From CALGYY01 sp963678485 (GTDB lineage: Bacteria > Bacteroidota > Bacteroidia > Bacteroidales > CAIWKO01), in the NCBI GenBank assembly GCA_963678485.1, contig OY782882.1, positions 3,534,001-3,598,000 of the forward strand: a stretch of 64,000 bases of DNA, in the 5' to 3' direction. The position numbers were made by a program, and so were the translations under genes. Positions within the stretch are counted from its first letter, which is position 1. Each line of letters starts with the position of its first letter. Below are positions 35,880 through 44,065 of the stretch, one piece after another. Below the pieces are notes generated by a model. The model worked only from the letters and a program-made list of their open reading frames with translations. It was not told where the DNA came from and made no database searches.

Positions 35880-36560
35880 GCGCCATTATATTGGACAAAT
35901 GCTGGTAATTCAGCTCAGCCATGGTTTTTTCTCGCATTTCAAATCTCCGTTCTCGGAGCTCGGATTTGTTTTTTTCTCTGATTTTAAAAATGTTATTTTA
36001 CGGACAACTCCTGAAATGCGGATGTATCCGCTTTCAAACTTTTCAATTAAATTCCAATTACACTCTCTCGAATTCTACCCTCCCTGGCGCAATGATTTTG
36101 CTACAATAAAGCACCATTCTGGCGCCAGAAAAAACCTACCGCTGCCTTACTTTCTACCGACATGTCGGCGCGATGCGCCTTTTTACAATGTGCTAATGTG
36201 GTAATGTGTCAATGTGATAATGAGGGGCGGTGGGGAATATGAAATCCGGGTCCTTGTTCCTAATTTCATTAAAACATTTTTAGGATAAATGCTGAAATAC
36301 AGCTCCGCCATTGTTTTCTCTCGCATTTCAAATCTCCGTTCTCGGAGCTCGGATTTGTTTTTTTCTCTGAATAACAACACTTTTAATATAATAATCACCC
36401 CTCGACAGGCTCAGCGCTCTGCGGTGTTCATAACAGCAGTGCAGCTTTGCGGTGGTTGAGCTTGTCGAAACCACCTAAGATTAATGCAATCAATGCCGGT
36501 CCCTGAGCCTGTCGAAGGGAACTCCGGAAGAATCAGTGAACAGTTCTCGGATTTTTCTTT
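35880..36560 (+). repeat. Composite intergenic repeat, family alpha (long copy)
   Basis: Most of the 1.1-kb gap 35,732-36,840 consists of ordered modules: AAATGCTG...CAGCTC, then CTCGGAGCTCGGATTTG (35,955 and 36,338); ACAACTCCTGAAATG; CTACCCTCCCTGGCGCAATGA; CGGCGCGATGCGCCTTTT; an octamer array with AATGTGATAATGAGGGGCGG; CTGAATAACAACAC; TTCGACAGGCTCAGCGCTCT; and GGTGGTTGAGCTTGTCGAAA. The same modules appear in the same order in the reverse complement of 57,255-58,155. The two near-identical segments at 35,935-35,985 and 36,315-36,368 are direct repeats within the element. No coding potential. Confidence 0.8.
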
Positions 36561-36776
36561 TCTTCGATTTTCAAGCGATATTTTTCAATCACCACCTAAA
36601 ATACGGCTCTGCAAGTGTCTCACAAGTATTCATTAAATATTGCACTTTCCCTTCGAATCCACGTCTGCGTAGCAAAGCAAGTCGAATGCGTAACTCAACG
36701 AAGATGTCAATCCTTGATTCGCGTTATTCACTAATAGTTATTCACTTTATCATATTACTGTTTTCCAAAAAATGTA

Positions 36777-36784
36777 TAGCTTTG
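36777..36784 (+). promoter_or_regulatory. Bacteroidota -7 element (TAGCTTTG) for iorAB
   Basis: TAGCTTTG matches TAnnTTTG and lies 56 bp before the iorA ATG, just outside the repeat-derived sequence. Confidence 0.45.
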
Positions 36785-36840
36785 TCCACGTAGATTTTTG
36801 CTTAATCAAGTGAATTATTAACTGAAAAACGATAGAACTC

Positions 36841-38445
36841 ATGCAGAGAATGTTATTACTAGGCGATGAAGCTCTGGCTCAAGGCGCCATCGATGCCGGA
36901 ATGTCAGGAATATATGCCTATCCCGGTACTCCATCCACTGAGATTACCGAATATGTTGCACACTCAAAAGAAGCAAAAGAGAAAGAAGTCTTTGCTCATT
37001 GGGCAGTGAATGAAAAAACAGCCATGGAAGGTGCCATTGGTATGGCATACGCTGGAAAACGCGCCATGGTTTGTATGAAGCACGTTGGTCTTAACGTAGC
37101 TGCCGACCCCTTTATCAATTCTGCCATTACCGGAACCAACGGTGGATTAATCGTGGTAGCCGCAGATGATCCATCCATGCACTCTTCGCAGAATGAACAG
37201 GATTCCCGAGTTTATGGCAAATTTGCCTTACTCCCGATTCTGGAGCCGATCAATCAGCAAGAAGCCTATGATATGGTTCATTATGGTTTCGAACTATCCG
37301 AACGCTACCATGTGCCTGTGCTTATTCGCATCACCACCCGCCTTGCGCACTCCCGTGCCGGAGTAAACCGTAAGCCGTCGCGCGAACAGAACGTGCTGAA
37401 AATGCCCGAAGATATGCGCCAATATGTGCTTCTGCCTGCAATCGCCCGTCGCAGATATAAAGGTCTGCTTGGCATGCAGCAAAGCTTTATCGAAGAAGCT
37501 GCAACCTCAGGATTCAATAGCTATATTGATGGCAAGGATAAAAAATTAGGCATCATTACTACAGGGATTGCATACAACTACCTCCTCGAAAATTACGAAG
37601 ACCGGGTGGTTCCTCATCCTGTTCTCAAAATTAGCCAGTATCCAATGCCTCGCAAAATGGTCGAAAAATTAGTCGATAGCTGCGAGAAAATTCTTGTGTT
37701 GGAAGAAGGCTATCCTGTAATTGAAGAGCTGCTCAAAGGATATCTCGGTCGCGGAATAATCGTTACAGGTCGCCTCGATGGCACTGTGCCACGTGACGGT
37801 GAGCTGAACCCCGCCATTGTAGCAAAAGCGCTGGGAATGCATGTTGACGAAGCCAGAGAAATTCCTGAAATCGTTGCCGCCCGCCCACCTTCATTGTGCC
37901 CCGGCTGTCCCCACATCGATACCTATGTGGCCATGAACGAAGCCCTTGAAAAATATGGAAAAGGCCGCGTGTTTGCCGATATCGGTTGCTATACTCTGGG
38001 TGCACTTCCTCCTTATAACGCGATCAATTCCTGTGTTGATATGGGTGCTTCTGTTACCATGGCTAAAGGTGCTGCCGATGCTGGCTTGCACCCTTCAGTA
38101 GCGGTAATTGGCGACTCCACATTTACCCATTCAGGGATGACAGGTTTGATGGACGCAGTGACTGATAAAACTCCAATTACTTTGTTTGTTTTGGATAATG
38201 GAACTACGGCTATGACGGGCGGACAAAACTCCGCAGGTACCGGTCGTATCGATGAGATATGTATCGGTATGGGCGTAGATAAAGCGCACATCCGCGAATT
38301 GAAACCTCTCAAAAAGAATCACGATGAAATGGTACGCGTAATCAGCGAAGAGCTCGAATATAAAGGAGTTTCTGTGATTATCGCAAAACGCGAATGCATC
38401 GTTGAACTCAATAAAAAAATGAGAGAAAAATTCAAAAATAAATAA
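36841..38445 (+). CDS. iorA: Indolepyruvate:ferredoxin oxidoreductase, alpha subunit (lacks C-terminal ferredoxin domain)
   Basis: This protein has 534 residues. The N-terminal pyrimidine-binding domain includes SGIYAYPGTPSTEITEY and WAVNEKTAMEGAIGMAYAGKR. The TPP-binding region near residues 355-450 has PSLCPGCPHIDTYVAM and GDSTFTHSGMTGLMDAV with VLDNGTTAMTGGQ. It oxidatively decarboxylates aryl pyruvates to aryl-CoA, reducing ferredoxin, or runs in reverse. Archaeal IorA is about 640 residues because of a C-terminal 2[4Fe-4S] ferredoxin domain; this protein stops at KRECIVELNKKMREKF, where that domain would begin. iorB follows 52 bp downstream. Confidence 0.92.
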   Translation: MQRMLLLGDEALAQGAIDAGMSGIYAYPGTPSTEITEYVAHSKEAKEKEVFAHWAVNEKTAMEGAIGMAYAGKRAMVCMKHVGLNVAADPFINSAITGTNGGLIVVAADDPSMHSSQNEQDSRVYGKFALLPILEPINQQEAYDMVHYGFELSERYHVPVLIRITTRLAHSRAGVNRKPSREQNVLKMPEDMRQYVLLPAIARRRYKGLLGMQQSFIEEAATSGFNSYIDGKDKKLGIITTGIAYNYLLENYEDRVVPHPVLKISQYPMPRKMVEKLVDSCEKILVLEEGYPVIEELLKGYLGRGIIVTGRLDGTVPRDGELNPAIVAKALGMHVDEAREIPEIVAARPPSLCPGCPHIDTYVAMNEALEKYGKGRVFADIGCYTLGALPPYNAINSCVDMGASVTMAKGAADAGLHPSVAVIGDSTFTHSGMTGLMDAVTDKTPITLFVLDNGTTAMTGGQNSAGTGRIDEICIGMGVDKAHIRELKPLKKNHDEMVRVISEELEYKGVSVIIAKRECIVELNKKMREKFKNK

Positions 38446-38497
38446 GTCATTAAGTTTATACAGTTCTTAAGGTCAAAAACGAAAAAGTCGAATTTAT

Positions 38498-39082
38498 ATG
38501 AAGAAAGATATTATTCTTGCAGGCGTTGGTGGACAAGGAATCTTGTCGATCGCTGCAACTATTGGAACAGCGGCCGTTAACATGGGGATGCACCTCAAAC
38601 AGGCCGAAGTACACGGAATGAGTCAGCGTGGAGGTGATGTACAATCGAATTTACGCCTTTCCGATCGCGAAATTTTCTCCGATCTCATCACCATGGGTAA
38701 AGCTGATATGATATTATCAGTAGAACCAATGGAATCGCTCCGCTATATTCCTATGCTATCAAAAGATGGTTGGCTCATCACTAATACCGAACCTTTCATC
38801 AATATCAGCAATTACCCTGAAATAGATAAAGTAATGGCTGAGGTAGCAGCACAACCTCGTCATATCGCACTCAATGCCGACCAGATTGCCAAGGATCTTG
38901 GAAGCCCGAAGTCAGCCAATATGGTGATGCTCGGCGCTGCCAGCCCTTTCCTGGATATTCCGTTCGAAGAGCTTGAAAAGGCAATCACCGCTATTTTCCG
39001 CAGCAAAGGAGAAGAAGTGATCACCAATAACATCAATGCACTCAAGGCCGGAAGAGACTTTGCCGAGAAGCATCGTAATTAA
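38498..39082 (+). CDS. iorB: Indolepyruvate:ferredoxin oxidoreductase, beta subunit
   Basis: This protein has 194 residues. The gamma-type oxidoreductase domain opens with IILAGVGGQGILSIAATIG, followed by KQAEVHGMSQRGGDVQSNLRL, both hallmarks of IorB. It supplies the CoA-binding part of the IorAB enzyme. It lies 52 bp after iorA with no terminator, so the two form an operon. A long imperfect hairpin follows the stop. Confidence 0.94.
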   Translation: MKKDIILAGVGGQGILSIAATIGTAAVNMGMHLKQAEVHGMSQRGGDVQSNLRLSDREIFSDLITMGKADMILSVEPMESLRYIPMLSKDGWLITNTEPFINISNYPEIDKVMAEVAAQPRHIALNADQIAKDLGSPKSANMVMLGAASPFLDIPFEELEKAITAIFRSKGEEVITNNINALKAGRDFAEKHRN

Positions 39083-39093
39083 TTTTTGGTAAA

Positions 39094-39139
39094 TATAGTT
39101 AAGTAGTCAACTATTCAGTTAGTTAACTGCTTAACTATA
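39094..39139 (+). terminator. Long stem-loop after iorAB
   Basis: Bases 39,094-39,111 and 39,122-39,139 form an 18-bp stem with two wobble positions and a 10-nt loop (core TATAGTTAAG/CTTAACTATA). No T tract follows, and the stem is AT-rich, so it is either a weak terminator or a 3'-end stabiliser. Confidence 0.5.
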
Positions 39140-39187
39140 TGCCTGAAATTTTTATTGAGTTCCCACGAACTACAATCAAATAGTTTC

Positions 39188-39195
39188 TATATTTG
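39188..39195 (+). promoter_or_regulatory. Bacteroidota -7 element (TATATTTG) for the isocitrate-type dehydrogenase
   Basis: TATATTTG is a full match, 52 bp before the ATG at 39,248. Confidence 0.5.
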
Positions 39196-39247
39196 TTCCG
39201 TATTTTAATAACAATTATTTAGATTTAATTAACTAAAAATCAACGAC

Positions 39248-40444
39248 ATGGCAAAAAGAACAATCGTAGCTATGCCTGGAGACGGAATTGGAAAAGCCGT
39301 ACTCGAAGAAGCAATCCGCGTTTTAGATGCAGCAGGGTTTCAAGCTGATTATGTACATGGTGACATTGGCTGGGAATTCTGGTGTAAAGAAGGAAATCCG
39401 TTGCCACAGCGCACGATCGACCTTCTTGAGACCCATAAAATCGGTCTTTTTGGCGCTATTACCTCCAAGCCCAAAGACAAGGCCGCAGCCGAATTGGCTC
39501 CTGAGTTACAAGGAAAAGGAATTCAGTATTACAGTCCCATCGTTACTATGCGTCAGTACTTCGATCTGGACATCTGCATGCGTCCCTGCAAAACTTTCGT
39601 AGGAAATCCGCTCAATTTCATTCGTCGCTCCGCTACCGGTGGTGTTGAAGAACCTGAGGTTGATGTGATGATTTTCCGTCAAAACACCGAAGGCCTCTAC
39701 GGTGGTGTTGAGTGGACCAATCCAAGCGATCAGGTGTATGATGCTTTGATGACTCATGCAAAATTCCGCGACAACTTCTCATGGTGTCCCCGTCCTGAGT
39801 TAGCCGTTTCTACTCGTATCTTCACCAAGAAATACGTTACCCGTATTGTGAAGGCTGCCTTCGAATACGCCAAGAAACGCGGTTTCGACAAAATTACCGT
39901 TTGCGAAAAGCCTAACGTAATCCGCGAAACCTCAGGTATGATGCTCAAAGTTGCTCAGGAAATGGCAAAAGCAGAATATCCTGGCATTTGGGTAGAAGAT
40001 GTGAACATCGATGCAATGACCATGTGGCTCACCAAAAACCCCGAAAATTACCACGTTATCGTTGCCGGTAATATGTTTGGTGATATCGTTTCCGACGCTT
40101 TCGCAGGTCTGATTGGTGGTCTTGGTTTCGCTACCAGCGCACAGTTCAATCCTGAAAAAGGTATTTGCGTGTTCGAGCCAACGCATGGTTCTGCACCTAA
40201 ATATGCCGATTACCCAACATCAATCGTGAACCCAATCGCAATGATTAATTCATGTGTGATGATGCTCGAGCATATCGGAGAAAACGACATTGCAAAACGC
40301 ATTCAGGATGCCGTGGCCAGTGTCGTTAAAGAAGGTAAGGTTCGTGCATACGACATGATGAAACTCAAAGGATCACCTGAGGTGGTGAACCAGGGAGCTG
40401 CTTCTACCAAACAAATGGCAGATGCAATCATCGCAAAACTGTAA
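39248..40444 (+). CDS. Isocitrate/isopropylmalate-family dehydrogenase (probable NAD-dependent isocitrate dehydrogenase)
   Basis: This 398-residue enzyme belongs to the beta-decarboxylating dehydrogenase family. It begins TIVAMPGDGIGKAVLEEA. The substrate-binding region has FRQNTEGLYGG and the distal Arg residues; metal ligands fall in NIDAMTMWL and GNMFGDIVSDAFAGL; the cofactor loop is FEPTHGSAPKYAD. IPMDH, IDH and homoisocitrate dehydrogenase share this fold. A DITSKPKDKA-like segment (GAITSKPKDKA) resembles IDH-type enzymes, and an aconitase-family gene lies 3.6 kb downstream, so oxidation of isocitrate to 2-oxoglutarate is the best guess. A tree with characterised enzymes would settle the substrate. 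Confidence 0.8.
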   Translation: MAKRTIVAMPGDGIGKAVLEEAIRVLDAAGFQADYVHGDIGWEFWCKEGNPLPQRTIDLLETHKIGLFGAITSKPKDKAAAELAPELQGKGIQYYSPIVTMRQYFDLDICMRPCKTFVGNPLNFIRRSATGGVEEPEVDVMIFRQNTEGLYGGVEWTNPSDQVYDALMTHAKFRDNFSWCPRPELAVSTRIFTKKYVTRIVKAAFEYAKKRGFDKITVCEKPNVIRETSGMMLKVAQEMAKAEYPGIWVEDVNIDAMTMWLTKNPENYHVIVAGNMFGDIVSDAFAGLIGGLGFATSAQFNPEKGICVFEPTHGSAPKYADYPTSIVNPIAMINSCVMMLEHIGENDIAKRIQDAVASVVKEGKVRAYDMMKLKGSPEVVNQGAASTKQMADAIIAKL

Positions 40445-40463
40445 GACCTTATTCTTTTAGATC

Positions 40464-40522
40464 AGCAAAAACAGATTGAAATTGTTTGTCGTAAGTAAGC
40501 AATACTTCAATCTGTTTTTGCT
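40464..40522. terminator. 17-bp perfect inverted repeat after the dehydrogenase gene
   Basis: Bases 40,464-40,480 and 40,506-40,522 are exact reverse complements (core AAAACAGATTGAA) separated by 25 nt. The right arm ends in TTTTTGCT. It lies between the dehydrogenase stop and the next start, and could act as a terminator or mRNA-end structure. Its right arm merges with a TATATTTA promoter-like element at 40,522-40,529. Confidence 0.55.
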
Positions 40523-40537
40523 ATATTTAATCTTAGG

Positions 40538-41416
40538 ATGACAGCTTTCAAGCGTCAGATTATGTTTTGTTGCAGGTTCACAACCGCAGTGCTATTACTG
40601 TGGCTGTTCTTTGCCGGACAAACGCCCGTTAAGCAGTGGTCATCCATCGGAATTCCTTGGCAAACGGTTGATGCCGGACTCTCAATCGCTGAAATTGCCG
40701 GTCCGTATGTTTCAAAAGTGGCCGATTCTAAAGTCACTGTAGTGAAAATTGATCCGGCATTCTATAATTTCGAATTCCACCTATCAACACAATACGATAG
40801 CGTTCAGCGTACAACCCGCGAATGGTGCGAGTTTGCTGGACTCACTGCCGCCATTAATGCTGGAATGTATTCGTTGGAGGATCATATTTCCGGAACCGGT
40901 TATTTGCAAAATTTTTCCCATATCAACAATCCAGTCTTTAAGGAAAACTTTAATGCGATGGCCTTGTTCAATCCGGTCGACAGCAATGATAAGCCGTTTC
41001 AGATTATTGATGCAGTGGGCGAAGAATGGAAAACTTCGGTGCAAAAATATCATTGTGCATTGCAATCCATACGAATGATTGATGCTACCAGTGCCGCGGT
41101 GTATTGGCATAAAAAGCCCGCCATCCGTTGCAGTATGACCGTTTTGGCGATTGATAAAATGGGAAATGTGCTTTGGCTATTCGTGCGCTCTCCATACACT
41201 GCCAATGAGTTTATCAATTTTATGCTGAGGTCTGGTTTAGGAATTAAGTCGGCTATGTACCTTGAAGGTGGTCCGGAAGCCTCAATATATCTGAAAGCAG
41301 GAGAGAAGGAGATTGAGAAATTCGGAAGTTATGTTTCCTATTCGCATCCTTCCAACGACAATGAAGAATCGCGCAAAATGCCCAATGTTATTGGCCTGAG
41401 AAAAAAGCTTCGATAA
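40538..41416 (+). CDS. Phosphodiester glycosidase-family exported protein (NAGPA/DUF2233-like)
   Basis: This protein has 292 residues. An N-terminal hydrophobic segment (FTTAVLLLWLFFAG) is a signal peptide or anchor. The domain motifs are VTVVKIDPAFYNFEFHL, LTAAINAGMYSLEDHISGTG, ALQSIRMID, and the C-terminal glycine-rich YLEGGPEASIYL, which match the phosphodiester glycosidase fold seen in the uncovering enzyme and in bacterial envelope enzymes such as YomE or NagPA-like proteins. The substrate is unknown. The downstream gene starts 10 bp after the stop, so the two form an operon. Confidence 0.83.
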   Translation: MTAFKRQIMFCCRFTTAVLLLWLFFAGQTPVKQWSSIGIPWQTVDAGLSIAEIAGPYVSKVADSKVTVVKIDPAFYNFEFHLSTQYDSVQRTTREWCEFAGLTAAINAGMYSLEDHISGTGYLQNFSHINNPVFKENFNAMALFNPVDSNDKPFQIIDAVGEEWKTSVQKYHCALQSIRMIDATSAAVYWHKKPAIRCSMTVLAIDKMGNVLWLFVRSPYTANEFINFMLRSGLGIKSAMYLEGGPEASIYLKAGEKEIEKFGSYVSYSHPSNDNEESRKMPNVIGLRKKLR

Positions 41417-41426
41417 AATAATAGTC

Positions 41427-42536
41427 ATGTTAAAGAGAATTGCACACAATAAGATAATAAGGTACACATTCATCACGGCCACCATCGTGTTCGCGCTTAT
41501 CGGATTTGTGCTCACCTTCGCCTTTTTCGGTGTAAAAATGCATTGGTTTAATGACCCCGGAGGCGTGGATCATAACGATCGTTATTTTCAGAAGATGGAT
41601 GCCGATTATGCGCTCATCCGTCAGGATACAGCGACCAACGAAGTGGCCCGTATTGCGAAGTTTTATGCGCGATTGAATGTGGTAAACCAGTATTATCCCA
41701 AGAATGCGCAGATGATTCATCAGGCTTACCGCGATCATAATAACCTTGTGCTTGCTGAACGTATGCTCGGTGCCATTGATCTAAACCTTATCGATAGTGC
41801 AGAGTATTGCAATAAAGTAAAGGCCTGCGAAGCCCAATTCCCCGTTTACCGATCAAAATGGTCGGATACCCTCAATATTTTCGAATGGATGAATATTGCC
41901 GAATGGGCTGACTTCAAAGTGGCGGTAGTTAAAGATACAGCCGTAATTGATAGTGCGGCGGCAGTAATGGGAGTGGAGCCAAGGCTCATTGTTTCTGTTT
42001 TGTTGGGCGAACAAATGCGTTTATTTAATTCCACGCGAGAGGTGTATAAAAATGTGATACGTCCGCTCAAAATCCTTTCAGTGGAAGCTAAGTTTTCGCT
42101 AGGTGTTACCGGAGTTAAAGAAGAAACGGCCATAAAAGCTGAGCGTTATCTTACGGACTCTACCTCTGTTTTTTATCCGGGGAAAAAGTATGAACATGCC
42201 CTTGATTTCTTTTCGGAAGATCCGGCAACCGAGCGTTACGACCGTTTGGTGAACTATCGCAATCATTATTATTCTTATCTCTATGCTGCAGTTATTTTAA
42301 AGCAGATGCGGCAGCAGTGGAAAGCCTTGGGGTACGACATTTCCGACCGTCCCGAAATTTTAGCAACGTTGTTTAACGTCGGTTATGAATACTCTGTTCC
42401 CAAAGCAAATCCGTCCGTAGGCGGCTCATCTATTGTGATTAACGAAAAAAGATATACATTTGGAGCACTTGCCTACGAGTTCTATTATTCTGGCGAAATG
42501 GCGGATATTTTTCCCTATCGCCCCGAACTTTGGTAG
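41427..42536 (+). CDS. Membrane-anchored protein with weak lytic-transglycosylase-like motifs
   Basis: This protein has 369 residues. One N-terminal transmembrane segment (FITATIVFALIGFVLTFAFF) is followed by a helical extracytoplasmic domain. The stretch GVEPRLIVSVLLGEQMRLFNS, then FSLGVTGVKEETAIKAE, and C-terminal EILATLFNVGYEYSVPKANPSVGGS looks like the helix-Glu-helix of SLT/lysozyme-fold families (DUF1402-like), with the Glu in LLGEQ a candidate acid. This is a low-confidence resemblance. It is cotranscribed with the phosphodiester glycosidase gene, so both may act on envelope glycans. Confidence 0.55.
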   Translation: MLKRIAHNKIIRYTFITATIVFALIGFVLTFAFFGVKMHWFNDPGGVDHNDRYFQKMDADYALIRQDTATNEVARIAKFYARLNVVNQYYPKNAQMIHQAYRDHNNLVLAERMLGAIDLNLIDSAEYCNKVKACEAQFPVYRSKWSDTLNIFEWMNIAEWADFKVAVVKDTAVIDSAAAVMGVEPRLIVSVLLGEQMRLFNSTREVYKNVIRPLKILSVEAKFSLGVTGVKEETAIKAERYLTDSTSVFYPGKKYEHALDFFSEDPATERYDRLVNYRNHYYSYLYAAVILKQMRQQWKALGYDISDRPEILATLFNVGYEYSVPKANPSVGGSSIVINEKRYTFGALAYEFYYSGEMADIFPYRPELW

Positions 42537-42592
42537 CACGCTTCAATTATTAACCAATGAACGAATTGACTAATAACTTAAAACATTAAAGA

Positions 42593-43141
42593 ATGAACAA
42601 GCAAGTCCTCGAACTATGGCCTGAACTCATGTGGATCAACGATGAATCCCTGAGAGAACAAACAGCAAAAACATGGGAAGTCGCACTTGAAAAAAGCGTA
42701 CTCACCGTGGAAGACCTGAATACCATTCCGTTCACCCTGTTGTGCGGTCCTGATCTCAAAGTTACCTTTATGGGGCACAAACGTGCAGTGGTGCATATTG
42801 CAAAGGATTGCGGTGATCAGATGAATAAATTCTTCAAGACCGATCTCCCGGTTAATATGGACGTTCTCATTGCCGGTGCTATCCTGGCCGACGTTGGAAA
42901 ATTACTCGAATACGAACTTAAAGACGGCAAATCTGTTCAGGGAAAATACGGCAAATACCTGCGTCATCCCTTCAGCGGTGTAAGCCTGGCCGAACAATGC
43001 GGTGTTCCTGCGGAAGTTTGCCACATCATCGCTACCCACGCCGGTGAGGGCGACATGGTGAAACGCACCACCGAAGCCTTCGTCGTGCACCACGCCGATT
43101 TTATGACGTTTGAGCCGTTTAGGGATCGCTTGAAGTTTTAA
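42593..43141 (+). CDS. HD-superfamily protein with altered His-Asp signature
   Basis: This protein has 182 residues and no signal peptide. It has the helical order of HD phosphohydrolases: an early His in FMGHKRAVVHIAK (H62, H68), then the signature helix GAILADVGKLLEYELKDG, a later ATHAGEGD (H149) and VHHADF (H166, H167, D169). In the signature the usual His-Asp is Ala99-Asp100, read directly from the codons. The remaining conserved histidines and the C-terminal Asp persist. It may be a sensor or nucleotide-binding protein, or a family with a shifted metal site. Isolated by spacing. Confidence 0.72.
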   Translation: MNKQVLELWPELMWINDESLREQTAKTWEVALEKSVLTVEDLNTIPFTLLCGPDLKVTFMGHKRAVVHIAKDCGDQMNKFFKTDLPVNMDVLIAGAILADVGKLLEYELKDGKSVQGKYGKYLRHPFSGVSLAEQCGVPAEVCHIIATHAGEGDMVKRTTEAFVVHHADFMTFEPFRDRLKF

Positions 43142-43241
43142 TTGGGTTAAAAAGTTATTGGGTTAAAGGGTTTTTGGTTTTTTGAGCTTTATTTGAAGAA
43201 CAAAGATTGTTTTTGGAGTGAAAGGCGATGGAAGTTTTTAA

Positions 43242-43249
43242 TAAATTTG
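43242..43249 (+). promoter_or_regulatory. Bacteroidota -7 element (TAAATTTG) for the four-helix-bundle gene
   Basis: TAAATTTG is a full match to TAnnTTTG, 61 bp before the ATG at 43,311. Confidence 0.45.
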
Positions 43250-43310
43250 TACAGAGATTTCAACAAAAGCAATTCTCTGAAACCATTAGAATAAGCCAAT
43301 TACATTTGCC

Positions 43311-43736
43311 ATGGGCACACTCGAAAACTTAGCAGCTTGGCAGTATTCGCGTGAATTCAGAAAGCGTATATCTTCATTGGTTAAAACCTTTCCGATTGAA
43401 GAAAAGTATCGTCTTTCGGATCAACTGATAAGAGCATCAAGGTCTAGTGTCGCAAATATTGCTGAAGGCTATGGTAGATTTCATTACCAGGAAAGTATCC
43501 AGTTTTGCCGACAGGCCAGAGGCTCACTCATTGAATGCTCAGAACACCTGTATTGTGCCCTTGATGAGAAATATATCAGTGTTGAAGTTTTTAATGAATT
43601 AAAAGACCAATTAAGCCATTGCATTAAAGTCATTAATGGATATATTATTTTTCTAAAAAGCCAAAAGCTTGGTGAAATGGATACATTCAGTGACCAAGAC
43701 CTTGAATATGGAGATAATATTCCCCCTAGCACTTAA
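43311..43736 (+). CDS. Four-helix-bundle protein (23S rRNA IVS/Avd-related family)
   Basis: This protein has 141 residues. The pattern LAAWQYSREFRKRISSLVKT, then FPIEEKYRLSDQLIRASRSSVANIAEGYGR, then SIQFCRQARGSLIECSEHL matches the S23-type four-helix-bundle family (as encoded by 23S rRNA intervening sequences). Homologues include the Avd accessory protein of diversity-generating retroelements. Here there is no 23S rRNA and no reverse transcriptase or variable repeat in the window. The gene sits beside repeat-rich DNA, with octamer-like sequence 20-150 bp either side. Function unknown. Confidence 0.85.
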   Translation: MGTLENLAAWQYSREFRKRISSLVKTFPIEEKYRLSDQLIRASRSSVANIAEGYGRFHYQESIQFCRQARGSLIECSEHLYCALDEKYISVEVFNELKDQLSHCIKVINGYIIFLKSQKLGEMDTFSDQDLEYGDNIPPST

Positions 43737-43769
43737 CCCCGATTTCCCTGCTCCATACTTGGACCAGTT

Positions 43770-44048
43770 TAAGATTGAATGATAATAATTCCTTGAACCC
43801 CCCATAACCCCATAACCCGAATGACCCCATAACCTACCCCTCGACTCCGCTTAGGGACCGCCCTTCGACAAGCTCAGGGACCGCCCCTCGACAAGCTCGG
43901 GGACCGAGGTGTTATTTTAACTAAGAGTGGTCTCGGCTGCGATCGACCGACCGTTCCAAGGCCTACTGCAGTATTGTTTTAACTAATTAACTAATTGACT
44001 CAATAACCCCATAACCCCATAACCCCATAACCCCATAACCCCATAACC
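43770..44048 (+). repeat. Composite intergenic repeat, family beta (copy upstream of the aconitase-family gene)
   Basis: The sequence includes ATAACCCC octamers (43,800-43,840), CCCTTCGACAAGCTCAGGGA and CCCCTCGACAAGCTCGGGGA inverted-repeat units, ACCGAGGTGTTATTTTAAC, GAGTGGTCTCGGC, and CAAGGCCTACTGCAGTATT. The same modules appear in reverse complement at about 46,350-46,520, on the other side of the aconitase-family gene. No coding potential in the 329-bp gap. Confidence 0.78.
44003..44048. repeat. Telomere-like octamer array (ATAACCCC)5
   Basis: Five perfect ATAACCCC units (44,003-44,042) plus a partial unit end 18 bp before the ATG of the aconitase-family gene. The minus strand has five runs of four G separated by TTAT, a sequence able to form a G-quadruplex. 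Confidence 0.9.
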
Positions 44049-44065
44049 AATTAACTAATTAACCA

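Noticed and set aside
38446..38497. Frameshifted ferredoxin domain after iorA
   Set aside because: The 52-bp gap has no Cys-rich reading frame in any phase, so the missing domain is not hidden by a frameshift.
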